Shown: one piece after another, positions 26,246-35,037 of the stretch | Layout of the letters: the number at the start of each line of letters is the position of its first letter | How positions within the stretch are numbered: position 1 is the stretch's first letter | Source of the DNA: JAVBNH01 sp031551635 | Lineage (GTDB): Bacteria; Bacillota; Clostridia; Oscillospirales; Acutalibacteraceae | Reading direction: 5' to 3' | DNA: 64,000 nt | Assembly (NCBI GenBank): GCA_031551635.1 | Contig: JAVBNH010000009.1 | Span: 1-64,000 of the forward strand | Made by a program: the position numbers and the translations under genes | Notes under the pieces: model-generated | The model's database searches: none | What the model was told of the DNA's origin: nothing | What the model saw: only the letters and a program-made list of their open reading frames with translations

Positions 26246-26289
26246 GACAAAATTACTGTCCCGCCAGTTTTACCGGCGAGACAGTAATT
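26246..26289 (-). terminator. Terminator after the small XRE gene
   Basis: AATTACTGTC...GACAGTAATT arms with inner CCGCC/GGCG pairing, then TTTTGTC on the minus strand. It begins 7 bp beyond the stop codon at 26297. Confidence 0.75.
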
Positions 26290-26296
26290 AAAACTC

Positions 26297-26545
26297 TTAG
26301 TCCTCTTTACCAACAAGCCAATTAATGGAAACTCCGAGTGTTTCGGCAATCGAAACCAGCTCAAAATCCATAACGCTTCTTAGCTGACCTTCAAGTTTTG
26401 ACAATCCGGAAGCGTTAAGGTCAATGCCCTTAACCTGAAGCTGAGTCAATAAATCCTTCTGCTTCATTCCGATTGCTTTTCTGCGCTGTTCGACTCTGGC
26501 GCCAACAATATTTCTGGTGCCGAGTGCTTGTTTTCTGATTCTCAT
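26297..26545 (-). CDS. Small XRE family DNA-binding protein
   Basis: 82 residues consisting almost only of a Cro/C1-type helix-turn-helix: RVEQRRKAIGMKQKDLLTQLQ, then LSKLEGQLRSVMDFELVSIAETLGVSINWLVG. A GGAGG ribosome site lies upstream of the ATG. It lies divergent from the nicotinate phosphoribosyltransferase gene and could regulate it or itself. Not recognised as a toxin-antitoxin component: no partner gene is present. Confidence 0.85.
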   Translation of the reverse strand: MRIRKQALGTRNIVGARVEQRRKAIGMKQKDLLTQLQVKGIDLNASGLSKLEGQLRSVMDFELVSIAETLGVSINWLVGKED

Positions 26546-26572
26546 CTAATTATTCCTCCCAATAAATAAATG

Positions 26573-26580
26573 TGTATACA
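26573..26580. promoter_or_regulatory. TGTATACA palindrome upstream of small XRE gene
   Basis: A perfect 8-bp palindrome extended by flanking AT symmetry, about 28 bp before the start codon of the small XRE gene. A likely autoregulatory operator. Confidence 0.4.
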
Positions 26581-26650
26581 TATTAGCATAATAGAATAAC
26601 AATTGCAAGTGGAAATATTAAAAAAATGCATTAATTTTTTGTGAAAATTA

Positions 26651-26667
26651 TTTCATAGGTTATGAAA
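26651..26667. promoter_or_regulatory. Palindrome TTTCATA-GGT-TATGAAA
   Basis: A 7-bp perfect inverted repeat with a 3-bp spacer in the divergent region between the small XRE gene and pncB, 45 bp ahead of the pncB promoter -35. Operator-like; ligand and regulator unknown. Confidence 0.45.
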
Positions 26668-26711
26668 ACGTAGCAATAGCGCGGTTTACCAGAATTTACT
26701 AAGGAATTTTT

Positions 26712-26740
26712 TTGAAAAAAAATTTTTTTTATTTTAAACT
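26712..26740 (+). promoter_or_regulatory. Sigma-A promoter of pncB
   Basis: TTGAAA (26712-26717), 17-bp spacer containing long A and T runs, TAAACT (26735-26740). Start about 20 nt before the ATG. Confidence 0.6.
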
Positions 26741-26765
26741 ATATGTCGTTAGGAGAATGATAATA

Positions 26766-28220
26766 ATGAATATTAAGCAGTCTGCTGAAAAACTTCTGCC
26801 CTTAATCGACTTTTATGAGCTTGCTTTGGCTAACGGATACATTATGAGTGAAATCGATAATACCGTCGCATGGTTCGATATTGTTTTCCGTCCGGTTGGG
26901 GACAGAACCGGTTTTTGCATCATGGCCGGGCTTGAGCAGGCGGTTGAATATATCGAAAAGCTTTCTTTCTCGGATTCGGATATTATTTTTCTGCGCGAAA
27001 ACGGTATGTCTGAGGTTTTTCTTGAATATCTCGAAAGCTTTGAATTTGCCTGCGATATATGGGCGGTTCCGGAGGGCACACCTGTTTTTCCGAACGAGCC
27101 GGTTATCAAGGTTAAGGGACCTATTGTGCAGGCTCAGCTAATTGAAGCGATTTTGATGCTATCAATTAATCATCAGACCCTTGTCGCGACGAAGGCTAAC
27201 AGAATAGTCAGGGCGGCTCAGGGTAGGAGTGTTATCGAATTTGCCGACAGAAAGGCACAAGGCTTCGATTCAGCGCTCTACAGCGCGAGAGCGGCATATA
27301 TTGGCGGCTGCTCGGGAACAAGCTGTGCCGCCGCCAGTAAAAAGTTCGGTATCACACCCTTCAGCGGTATGAGCCACGCCTGGATTCAATCCTTTGACAG
27401 CGAGCTTGACGCTTTTTGCGCGTATGCGAGGCAATATCCCGACAACTGCATTTTACTTATTGACACTTATGATATATTAAATTCCGGTATGAAAAACGCG
27501 CTCGAGACCTTCAGAAGAGAGATATTGCCTAGAGGCTGCAGACCGCGGGGTGTCAGAATCGAGAGCGGTGACCTCGCGTATAATTCAAAGCGAATCCGCA
27601 GAATACTTAACGAGGAAGGCTTTCCTGACTGCGATATTATCGTGTCAAATAAGCTTGACGAATACATTATCAAAGAAATAATTTCAAATAACGGCAGAAT
27701 CAATGCCTTTCTTGTGGGCGAAAAGCTCATTTCGGCTCAGGATACAGGCTTCGCTGCCTGCGATTACAAGCTGACAGCTATTGAAAAGGATGGAAAAATT
27801 ATTCCGAAAATGAAGCTATCTGAAAATGTCACAAAAATGACTGCGCCCTGTCCGAAGCTCCTCTGGCGGCTCTTTGACAAGGAGACCGGTAAGGCTATCG
27901 GCGACCTGCTCACACTTGAGGACGAGGTGATTGACGAAAATGAGAGCTATGAGCTTTTTGACCCGGATTATACCTGGAAACGCAAAAAGGTCAGCGGTTT
28001 TGTTGCGAGGCAGCTGCTAGTACCGGTTTTCGAGGAGGGCAAACCTGTTTATAAGTCCCCGGGGCTTGACGAAATCAGGCTTTACTGCGCAGAGCAGGTA
28101 GACAGTCTTTGGGAGGAGGTTCTGCGCTTTGAGTTTCCTCATAATTACTATGTCGATTTGTCGCAGAAGCTTTGGAATGTTCGGCAAAATATGATAATGA
28201 ATAATGAAATCGGTGAATAG
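26766..28220 (+). CDS. pncB: Nicotinate phosphoribosyltransferase
   Basis: 484 residues. Family features include DFYELALANGYI near the start, the FADRKAQGFDSAL core, FSGMSHAWIQSFDSE (around the phosphorylated His) and VSNKLDEYIIKEI. It makes nicotinate mononucleotide from nicotinate and PRPP for NAD salvage. Start at 26766: AGGAG lies 10 nt upstream; an ATG at 26757 sits directly on it. It is followed after 2 bp by an iron alcohol dehydrogenase, so both are one operon. Confidence 0.94.
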   Translation: MNIKQSAEKLLPLIDFYELALANGYIMSEIDNTVAWFDIVFRPVGDRTGFCIMAGLEQAVEYIEKLSFSDSDIIFLRENGMSEVFLEYLESFEFACDIWAVPEGTPVFPNEPVIKVKGPIVQAQLIEAILMLSINHQTLVATKANRIVRAAQGRSVIEFADRKAQGFDSALYSARAAYIGGCSGTSCAAASKKFGITPFSGMSHAWIQSFDSELDAFCAYARQYPDNCILLIDTYDILNSGMKNALETFRREILPRGCRPRGVRIESGDLAYNSKRIRRILNEEGFPDCDIIVSNKLDEYIIKEIISNNGRINAFLVGEKLISAQDTGFAACDYKLTAIEKDGKIIPKMKLSENVTKMTAPCPKLLWRLFDKETGKAIGDLLTLEDEVIDENESYELFDPDYTWKRKKVSGFVARQLLVPVFEEGKPVYKSPGLDEIRLYCAEQVDSLWEEVLRFEFPHNYYVDLSQKLWNVRQNMIMNNEIGE

Positions 28221-28222
28221 TT

Positions 28223-29341
28223 ATGAATATGGATTTTTATATGCCTGTGAAGGTTTTATCGGGAGAAAATGCATTTTTGGAAAACTGTCGCATGCTTAAA
28301 GACTTCGGCAGCAGATGTCTCATTGTCTGCGGCGGTTCTTCGGCGGAAAAATCAGGCGCGCTTGGGGATGTCAGGGATTTTTTCGCGCGTATCGGAATCG
28401 AATATTGTGTTTTTGACAGAATCGAACAGAACCCCCGCACGCAGACAGCGAGGGATGCAGGTGACGAGGCAGCAGCATTTTCGGCGGATTTTATTTTAGG
28501 AATTGGCGGCGGCTCACCCCTTGATGCTGCAAAAGCAGTCGCTTTCTACGCGAAAAACCCTGCTCTTCAGCACTATGATATTTACACCGACTTCTCAAAG
28601 CTTGAGAGGTTGCCGGTAGCACTCATCGGAACCACTGCCGGAACCGGGAGCGAGGTTACTGCCGTGGCTGTGTTGACTGATTCGCGGGACGGCAAAAAGA
28701 AGAGCATCTGCGGTGACAATAGCTTTGCTGATATAGCCTTCTGCGATGCGAAATATACACACAGTATGCCTTACAGTGTCACTGTTTCGACCGCGCTTGA
28801 TGCCTTTGCTCATGCAGTTGAATCTTTTCTGGCGCTCAACCGTAACGAGATGTCGATTGTTTTTGCCGAACGGGCAATAAGCCTGCTCTGGGATTCTCTT
28901 GTCTATTTCGACAAGACCGGTAATCCGCCTGATGCTGACAGGCGTGAAAAGCTTTATACAGCTTCGATTTTCGGCGGATATTCCATCTGTGTCACTGGTA
29001 CACTGTTTCCGCATGCTTTGGGTTATGTTCTTTCAGAGGATTATGGTATTCCCCATGGGAAAGCCTGCACCGCTTTTATGCCAGCGCTTATAGATTTTGT
29101 TCTCAGGGATGAGGACGGAAAAAAAAGAAGGTGCTCGAGACTGTTTGAGCTTTGCAAAACAGACTGCGGCACCTTTAAAGAAACTATAAAGCGGCTGACG
29201 GATGTAAATATTAAAATGACCGCCGCCGAGGTTGAGGAATACTGTAAACGCTGGAACGATGGAACAAAAAATTTCCTTAAAACACCCGGCATTATGAAGC
29301 TTGCTGACGCGAAGCAAATTATGCTCGATTTGTTTGCTTAA
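28223..29341 (+). CDS. Iron-containing alcohol dehydrogenase
   Basis: 372 residues. The NAD-binding IGGGSPLDAAKAVAF and iron-ligand segments (ALDAFAHAVES, FPHALGYVLSEDYGIPHGKAC) are complete. It reduces aldehydes or oxidises alcohols with NAD(P)H. Its gene starts 2 bp after pncB stops. Its end overlaps the convergent diguanylate cyclase gene by 4 bp. Specific substrate unknown. Confidence 0.93.
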   Translation: MNMDFYMPVKVLSGENAFLENCRMLKDFGSRCLIVCGGSSAEKSGALGDVRDFFARIGIEYCVFDRIEQNPRTQTARDAGDEAAAFSADFILGIGGGSPLDAAKAVAFYAKNPALQHYDIYTDFSKLERLPVALIGTTAGTGSEVTAVAVLTDSRDGKKKSICGDNSFADIAFCDAKYTHSMPYSVTVSTALDAFAHAVESFLALNRNEMSIVFAERAISLLWDSLVYFDKTGNPPDADRREKLYTASIFGGYSICVTGTLFPHALGYVLSEDYGIPHGKACTAFMPALIDFVLRDEDGKKRRCSRLFELCKTDCGTFKETIKRLTDVNIKMTAAEVEEYCKRWNDGTKNFLKTPGIMKLADAKQIMLDLFA

Positions 29342-30597
29342 ACTTTTATTTCACCGATGTTTTCATCATAAACAACACATTGGTTTTTGCCATTTTTTTT
29401 CGCTTTATACATTGCGTTGTCGGCATATTTTATAAGCACATGAGAGTCACGGGTATGATATGGGTAAACAGCTATACCAAGGCTAATTCCAACGCCGCAT
29501 TTTTTCGCGAGGCGGTCAATTTCAGCTTTATTGAATTCTTCAATAAGGCTTTTTCCGATAATTTCAGCGTCTTTTTCGTTGGCTATACCTGAATATATCT
29601 GAATAAATTCATCGCCGCCGATACGCGCGGAGATATTAAGCTTTCCGCTGCCCGGGCGGAAGGAAACGGCATTTTTGTTAAAATTCTGAAGGAAGCTACC
29701 GATACTTTTGAGAACTGCGTCACCGGCATCGTGACCTTTTGTGTCATTGACGGCTTTAAAATTATCGAGATCCGCAAAAACCAGCGCGAAGGGCTCATTT
29801 GCGCCGCTTCCTGTATGCCTGCTTAGATAATCAAGCAGATAAAGCCTGTTCGGCAGTCCTGTAATCGTGTCGTAATGCGCGAGGGCATATAGCTTATCTT
29901 GAAGAATATTTATTTTCTTTATCATATACCCGAGGATAATCAGCAGCAAAATCATCATCAGCAGCACCAGCACGATTAGCACAATTAAATTAACCATAGC
30001 CGAGCGGGTACTGTTTTTATAAAAGCTATCGCCTATGTCGGTGCTGACTATACAGCTAACGAACCCATCCTGATAAAGCGGAACCGCGGCTGTATTGAAG
30101 CTTCCATATTCATCGCTGACATTCGCTATTCCCACGCTGTTATTACCCTTGAAGGCCTCAATGTGAACGGGGGAGGGGGTATACTCAACAAAGGCTGCCT
30201 GGTCTATTATATCAGTATCGAAAATAAAATAGCACTTATTGTTTATATATTTAAGCACATAAATATAGTCAGCTCCAGTATCATTCGCCAGTTTTCTCAA
30301 TTCGGCAAGGGTATTATTGTATTCAGGGTTGTTTGTTATGTCATCGATGGTATTGTATGAGGCAATTTTTTCCGGGTCGAGTATTTCCCGGGCGCTTAAA
30401 GCAGTTGATAAAATTTGTGATTTTATGCTCTGCTCCAGAATTTTACGTTGGTCAGAATTGTTCTTTATGGTCATAATAAGAGTTACCAGTAGTATCAGAA
30501 CAAAGGTAAAAATTGTTCCGAAAAGTAAAATAGTATGGGATTTTTGGAGCTGCTTCTCAACTCCTTGGTCGGCTCTTACAAGATTTTCGCTATCCAA
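29338..30597 (-). CDS. Membrane-bound diguanylate cyclase (GGDEF)
   Basis: 419 residues: TM1 about 21-43, an extracellular sensor of about 155 residues resembling a Cache domain (LRKLANDTGADYIYVLKYINN), TM2 about 200-222, then GGDEF (about 245-412) with intact ARIGGDEFIQIY near residue 326. It makes cyclic-di-GMP. The start is TTG with AGGG 11 nt upstream; a 77-bp palindromic repeat lies directly upstream. No EAL partner in the window. Confidence 0.94.
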   Translation of the reverse strand: MDSENLVRADQGVEKQLQKSHTILLFGTIFTFVLILLVTLIMTIKNNSDQRKILEQSIKSQILSTALSAREILDPEKIASYNTIDDITNNPEYNNTLAELRKLANDTGADYIYVLKYINNKCYFIFDTDIIDQAAFVEYTPSPVHIEAFKGNNSVGIANVSDEYGSFNTAAVPLYQDGFVSCIVSTDIGDSFYKNSTRSAMVNLIVLIVLVLLMMILLLIILGYMIKKINILQDKLYALAHYDTITGLPNRLYLLDYLSRHTGSGANEPFALVFADLDNFKAVNDTKGHDAGDAVLKSIGSFLQNFNKNAVSFRPGSGKLNISARIGGDEFIQIYSGIANEKDAEIIGKSLIEEFNKAEIDRLAKKCGVGISLGIAVYPYHTRDSHVLIKYADNAMYKAKKNGKNQCVVYDENIGEIKV

Positions 30598-30615
30598 AAT
30601 AAATTCATCCCTAAT

Positions 30616-30692
30616 CTAACGTGGGCTTGGCTTGCCAAGCCCACAACCCAAGTCTTGTTTATATTGAGCTTTCAGCCCATTAAGGTACTAAT
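30616..30692 (-). repeat. 77-bp palindromic repeat, copy 1
   Basis: Begins CTAACGTGGGC, contains the near-perfect palindrome GTGGGCTTGGC-TT-GCCAAGCCCAC, then AAGTCTTGTTT and ends GGTACTAATT. Related copies are at 41811, 43627 and 54919. This copy lies between sufB and the diguanylate cyclase gene. Confidence 0.9.
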
Positions 30693-30702
30693 TAAAATGA
30701 GA

Positions 30703-31638
30703 TTATGATAAAAAGCCTTGTATTATTACTTCCTCAGCCATGACAGCATCCATTCCAAGTGTCATAAGCTTGAGCAGCTGGTCATTGTTTATCCTGCCGA
30801 TTGCAGCCTCATGAATTATCTGCGCCTCAGGGTGACGTGCGTCGATTTCAGGAATCGAGCGGATTTTCGAGGAGTCCATGATTATGGAATCGCATTGAAT
30901 ATGAGCGCGGCAGGCGGCATTGCCAATAGCTCGCGGGTAAAAAACCTGGCGGCTATCGTCTTTTGCGACAGAGCGTGAAATAATCTGCGCCGAGCTGTTT
31001 TCGCCGTTGAGCCTGATTTCCATGTCCGACTGAGCGCTCTGAGCGCCGTGAGTCATAAGCTTTTCGACAATCAGAATTTTCGCACCCTCAGCGAGCTCAG
31101 CGGTGCTTTCCCTCTTTGTCGAATCCACACCCTCAATCTGAACAAGCTCCATTTCACAGTAGGAATCCTTCTCCAAATAAACCTGAGTTACAGGATTCAG
31201 AATTCTCTGACCTGTGCCCTCGCCCTGACCGTAATGCTTCTCGACATATTTAACCTTTGCACCTTTTCCGACAAAAAAGCGGTGAATGCCGTCATGCTCG
31301 GCGGTTTCACAGCCGCTGTTGTGGATACCGCAGCCCGCGACAATAGTCACATCAGCGCCCTCGCCGATATAAAAGTCATTGTAGACCATGTCGTTTAGAC
31401 CTGTTTCGGTTATCACGACAGGAATGTGAACCCTTTCGCCGACTGTGCCCGGCTTAATACGGATGTCGATACCCGGCTTGTCGGTTTTTGAAATAATCTC
31501 AATGTTTTCAGTTGAGCGGCGTTCAACTCCCTTGCCGTTCATCCTGATATTATAGGCGCCGACAGCAGGAATTTCGCTCAGGTCAGCGACGGTTTTCAAG
31601 ATACCGAAATCGTTAATTTTTATTTTGTTGTTTTCCAT
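30703..31638 (-). CDS. sufB: Fe-S cluster assembly scaffold SufB/SufD family (minimal SUF type)
   Basis: 311 residues of the SufBD beta-helix family. Visible features include VVITETGLNDMVYNDFYIGEGADVTIVAGCGIHNSGCE, HGIHRFFVGKGAKVKYVEKHYGQGEG-type core segments (shown here in part) and a C-terminal SIPEIDARHPEAQIIHEA. It is short compared with about 470 for classic SufB, as in the two-gene SmsCB/SufBC systems of anaerobes. It builds Fe-S clusters with the SufC ATPase encoded immediately upstream (adjacent codons). No sufS, sufU or sufD follows. Confidence 0.92.
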   Translation of the reverse strand: MENNKIKINDFGILKTVADLSEIPAVGAYNIRMNGKGVERRSTENIEIISKTDKPGIDIRIKPGTVGERVHIPVVITETGLNDMVYNDFYIGEGADVTIVAGCGIHNSGCETAEHDGIHRFFVGKGAKVKYVEKHYGQGEGTGQRILNPVTQVYLEKDSYCEMELVQIEGVDSTKRESTAELAEGAKILIVEKLMTHGAQSAQSDMEIRLNGENSSAQIISRSVAKDDSRQVFYPRAIGNAACRAHIQCDSIIMDSSKIRSIPEIDARHPEAQIIHEAAIGRINNDQLLKLMTLGMDAVMAEEVIIQGFLS

Positions 31639-32373
31639 TTATATCACCTGATTTCTGACTGTTAAAGTGCATTCCTTGTCAAATTCCTTGAGCAAATCCG
31701 AATAAATATCCTCTTTTTTGCCGTAATCCCTGATTTTGCCGCCGGCAATGACAAGAATATCGTCGGCAAGCTGCATTATTCTCTCCTGATGAGATATTAT
31801 GATAATTCCGTGTTCTTTATTCTCATTGAGCTTTTTAAAACTCTCCACAAGCATTGAAAAGCTCCATAAATCAATGCCCGCCTCCGGTTCGTCATAAATA
31901 GCCAGCTTCAGCTCACGCGCCATAAGCGTCGCGATTTCAATCCTTTTCAGCTCACCGCCCGACAAGGAGGAGTCGACCTCTCTGCCGAGGTAATCCATTG
32001 AGCAAAGCCCGACAGAGGTCAGGTATGAGCAGCATTCATCCTCCGGCAAATCGCTGCCATGGGCGAGGCTCAGAAGTCTGCGGACGGTCATGCCCTTGAA
32101 GCGTGCAGGGTGCTGAAAGGCGTAGCCGATACCCAGCTTTGCCCTGTCGTTCACCGGCATATTTGTGATGTCGGTGCCGTCAAAAATAATTTGACCAGAG
32201 GTAGGGATCTCAAGCCCCATAATAAGGCGCGCCAGCGTTGATTTTCCGCCGCCGTTGGGGCCGGTTATAACAAGGAATTTTCCGTTTTCCATATTCAAGC
32301 TGACATTGTCAACAATATCAAGCCTTTCGTTGTTGTTTTCAACATTAAACGAAACATTTTTAAGCTCCAGCAT
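31639..32373 (-). CDS. sufC: Fe-S assembly ATPase SufC
   Basis: 244 residues, a soluble ABC ATPase: Walker A ITGPNGGGKSTLARLI (about 33-40), signature LSGGELKRIEIATLMARE, Walker B LAIYDEPEAGID, switch His in ISHQER. It energises the SufB scaffold. The gene starts directly after the stop codon of a 28-codon upstream ORF, and its ribosome site AAAGGA lies within that ORF, implying translational coupling. Confidence 0.95.
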   Translation of the reverse strand: MLELKNVSFNVENNNERLDIVDNVSLNMENGKFLVITGPNGGGKSTLARLIMGLEIPTSGQIIFDGTDITNMPVNDRAKLGIGYAFQHPARFKGMTVRRLLSLAHGSDLPEDECCSYLTSVGLCSMDYLGREVDSSLSGGELKRIEIATLMARELKLAIYDEPEAGIDLWSFSMLVESFKKLNENKEHGIIIISHQERIMQLADDILVIAGGKIRDYGKKEDIYSDLLKEFDKECTLTVRNQVI

Positions 32374-32460
32374 TCAGCACAGATTCCTTTCGTAAAAAAA
32401 CATGCAGGCGCGAAAAAAATCATTACCCGCGCCGTTTTCCATTCTCATGCTAATTGTCAT
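32374..32460 (-). CDS. 28-codon upstream ORF coupled to sufC (putative leader peptide)
   Basis: The ATG at 32460 opens 28 codons ending FRACMFFYERNLC then TGA, with the sufC ATG immediately following. Two cysteines (positions 19 and 28) and a cluster of aromatics stand out. A terminator-like hairpin lies inside it and the sufC ribosome site is in its last third. A weak AAGAG site precedes the ATG. It may be a cysteine-sensing leader peptide for Fe-S assembly, or a small protein. Not in any family I know. Confidence 0.55.
   Translation of the reverse strand: MTISMRMENGAGNDFFRACMFFYERNLC
32394..32433 (-). terminator. Attenuator-like hairpin inside the sufC leader
   Basis: GGCGCG (32428-32433) pairs with CGCGCC (32407-32412) over a 15-base loop; 6 nt later comes T7 (32394-32400). 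It lies within the upstream ORF, so a translating ribosome would melt it. The stem is short and the gap to the T run is long, so termination efficiency is uncertain. Confidence 0.5.
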
Positions 32461-32495
32461 TTAAATTTCTCTTTTTAAATGAGGATTAGTATCAC

Positions 32496-32531
32496 ATGCT
32501 ATTATATCTAATATATTACATTTTATAGCAT
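32496..32531 (-). promoter_or_regulatory. Candidate sufC promoter with inverted repeat
   Basis: TATAAT on the minus strand (32501-32506) has no matching -35. ATGCTAT (32496-32502) and ATAGCAT (32525-32531) form an inverted repeat around the promoter, a possible site for an Fe-S or redox regulator. The remainder of 32461-32641 is AT-rich without other signals. Confidence 0.4.
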
Positions 32532-32641
32532 TTGAAAGAGGATTACAAGCATAATTTTCATCAAAGGGCAATGATTGTTGTTTTTTGTAAAATATGTGCG
32601 TAATTAGTGAAATATCTTATTGAATATATCAATATCTTTTG

Positions 32642-34999
32642 TTATAAAATATGTTTTTCCTCAATTTCCCTGTCGTTTTTGCCGAAAACGGAGACTATTA
32701 CGGTTATATCGTCGATTTTTTCGCTCAGGTTTAGATCCCTTGCTTTTTTGGCAAGCTTTCCGGCGAGAATTGCCGCTGAGCAGCCAGTATTTTCGCAAAT
32801 CAAATCATTTATGATGTTTTTTGTCAGTGTTGACGCGCCGTCAGAAATGGTTATGACTATATCTTTTTCTAAAAGCCGCCCGCCGATTCGTTGAAATTCA
32901 ACCTCCTGTATTATTCCGAGCGGCAGGGAGGAGCATTCCGCCCTCATTGTGCGATTGTCTCTGTAAATAAAAGTCGCCGCGGCTCCCGCCTTCATAAAAA
33001 CCGCTTCGCCTGAATACAGATTGACGCTGAGCAGGTCAAGGGTTGCGAGTGTTTCCTCGCGGGATTTTACCATAAGTGCACAGTTCACGGTTTTTATTAT
33101 ACATTCTGGCGAAAAATCGGCTTTGATGAGCTGTGCGCAAAGCCCGGCAGCCATTGTACCGTCAACCGCCGCGCGCGCTCCGGAGCCCATTCCGTCAGAG
33201 AGAACAAGATTGTAATTGCCTTTTCCGTCAAGGAAATAGCTAAAGGCATCGCCGCTGTATTCCTGTCCCTCACCTATATATTGGCTCGTTCCGGTGCTGA
33301 CGCTTAATGCGGTTTTTTCACAAAGATAGAGCATTGAGGAGCCCTTTTCAGCTTCTATTACCAGCGGCGGCTCAAATTCAATGCCTGTCGCGTCGTACAT
33401 TGCATTCAAAACGGCTTTATTTGTCACTCTTTTTCTTTTCGGACCGCAGAGAACCTGAATGAGAGTATGATTATTTTCATCACACAAGCAAAAAACGTCC
33501 GTAACATTCACACCGATGCTCTCAAGCGTGGTTCTTGCGGTATCCGAGGTGTCGGGAATGAAAAGAATATCCCTTGTCAATTCCTCGCACATGTCGCTGA
33601 GCATCGCTGATAGCGCTGAAATCTGGTCGACTGCCACATTTCTTATGTCTTTATCCTTGCCCTCGAGGCTGTTTTTTATCGTAAATTTGTTGAAATGACC
33701 GTTGAAGCTCTCGAGCAGAGGTTCAACATGCTTACAGTTCGCGGCAAAATACGGCGGAATTAATTCAGGGCTGATTGTTTTTTCGGTTTTGAGTAGCGCG
33801 GCTATATCATTGAAGCTCTTATTTGTCGACTCAAAATTATAGTCCCAGCAGCTCGAGCGCCTGACACAACGCGAGCAGACATCGTTCCTCACCGCGTCGA
33901 AAACCGAATTTATCGAGGCAGGCGCAATCTTTCTTATGGTGTTTGAGGCGGCGTCTATAGAGCTTGAAACCGTTGATACTGAAGCCGCGGCGGTGCTGAG
34001 CTTGAATCGGAGCAGGTTTTTATAGCTCTCGCCCGAGAGCGTTGAAGCGCTGGAGCTGAAAAACTCTTCGGCTATAAAGCAGATTTTTTTTGGAAGAAGA
34101 ACCATGATTAAGGCGGCTATGGCGGACTCTATAATCGACTGAACAGCCAAAAGGGTGTCCTCGCTTGACATCGCGCAGACCGCGTTTGCAGTCATAAAGC
34201 TGATAGCCGCGACAAATCTGCCGTATTGACCGAAAAATCCCGCGAGAAGTCCGCCCGCCGCGTAGCCGCTCATCAGGTGTCCGGAACCTGCTGAAAGGGA
34301 CAGTGTCAGCCCGGAGGTGATTCCTGCAAGCGCACCTCCGCTCTCCTTTGAATAACGCGCCGCGAGCATAACAATAAAGGCGGCGAGGATTCGCGCGAGT
34401 GAAATGTCCATTATTTTTATAAAATCCAAAGACAGAAGAATGATGCCGAAGAAGATCATCAGACAAACCAACAGAGACGGTTTTATGTATTTCAAGCTTT
34501 TTTTCGCGGCGATTGCCTCAATAGATACCTTCATAAAAAACGCCGCACCGCCCGCAGTGATTGCCTCGGCGAGGTATAAGGCGGAATTCGCGAAGCTGAT
34601 GCTGCCTGTTAACATTACTACAATGCCCGTTGAGAGTGTTGAAAGCAATGCTATGCAGGCGCAGGCAGTGTCCGATAGCGGATTACCGCTGAAGCGTCTG
34701 AAAATATAGACGCCCATTCCTGTTATCAGCAGCGCGGCGATATATCTCATCGACATCATTTCGGGGTGCGAGAGCACATAACCGAGTGCCGAACCTGAAA
34801 TAGCAGCCGGTAGTCCTGTCGGATTTACGGCAGCGACAAAGGAAATCCCGAAAGGTGAATAACTGCCGAAAATGCTCGCCTGAGAGAGAATGAAGCCCGC
34901 AAGCGCGTAAGCTCCCTGGACGAGCAGAATTCTCAGAATGCCCGCCATATTTGAAAAATCTGTATGCTGTTTTATGGTTTTTATCGATAGCTTGTCCAA
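32642..34999 (-). CDS. spoIIE: Stage II sporulation protein E
   Basis: 785 residues. The N-terminal about 320 contain ten hydrophobic segments (for example GAYALAGFILSQASIFGSY). The central domain mediates FtsZ interaction in the family. The C-terminal PP2C phosphatase (about 570-780) has LVLSDGMGSGARA and VITISDGAST metal motifs. SpoIIE dephosphorylates SpoIIAA at the septum to activate sigma-F in the forespore. The start is TTG with GGGGTG about 6 nt upstream. Its presence strongly supports a spore-forming organism. Confidence 0.96.
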   Translation of the reverse strand: MDKLSIKTIKQHTDFSNMAGILRILLVQGAYALAGFILSQASIFGSYSPFGISFVAAVNPTGLPAAISGSALGYVLSHPEMMSMRYIAALLITGMGVYIFRRFSGNPLSDTACACIALLSTLSTGIVVMLTGSISFANSALYLAEAITAGGAAFFMKVSIEAIAAKKSLKYIKPSLLVCLMIFFGIILLSLDFIKIMDISLARILAAFIVMLAARYSKESGGALAGITSGLTLSLSAGSGHLMSGYAAGGLLAGFFGQYGRFVAAISFMTANAVCAMSSEDTLLAVQSIIESAIAALIMVLLPKKICFIAEEFFSSSASTLSGESYKNLLRFKLSTAAASVSTVSSSIDAASNTIRKIAPASINSVFDAVRNDVCSRCVRRSSCWDYNFESTNKSFNDIAALLKTEKTISPELIPPYFAANCKHVEPLLESFNGHFNKFTIKNSLEGKDKDIRNVAVDQISALSAMLSDMCEELTRDILFIPDTSDTARTTLESIGVNVTDVFCLCDENNHTLIQVLCGPKRKRVTNKAVLNAMYDATGIEFEPPLVIEAEKGSSMLYLCEKTALSVSTGTSQYIGEGQEYSGDAFSYFLDGKGNYNLVLSDGMGSGARAAVDGTMAAGLCAQLIKADFSPECIIKTVNCALMVKSREETLATLDLLSVNLYSGEAVFMKAGAAATFIYRDNRTMRAECSSLPLGIIQEVEFQRIGGRLLEKDIVITISDGASTLTKNIINDLICENTGCSAAILAGKLAKKARDLNLSEKIDDITVIVSVFGKNDREIEEKHIL

Positions 35000-35037
35000 A
35001 ATAACACCCCGAACTCAATTTTGTTCTTTGTCAAATA

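Noticed and set aside
26297..26545. Toxin-antitoxin antitoxin
   Set aside because: No toxin gene is adjacent; the gene is followed by its own terminator.
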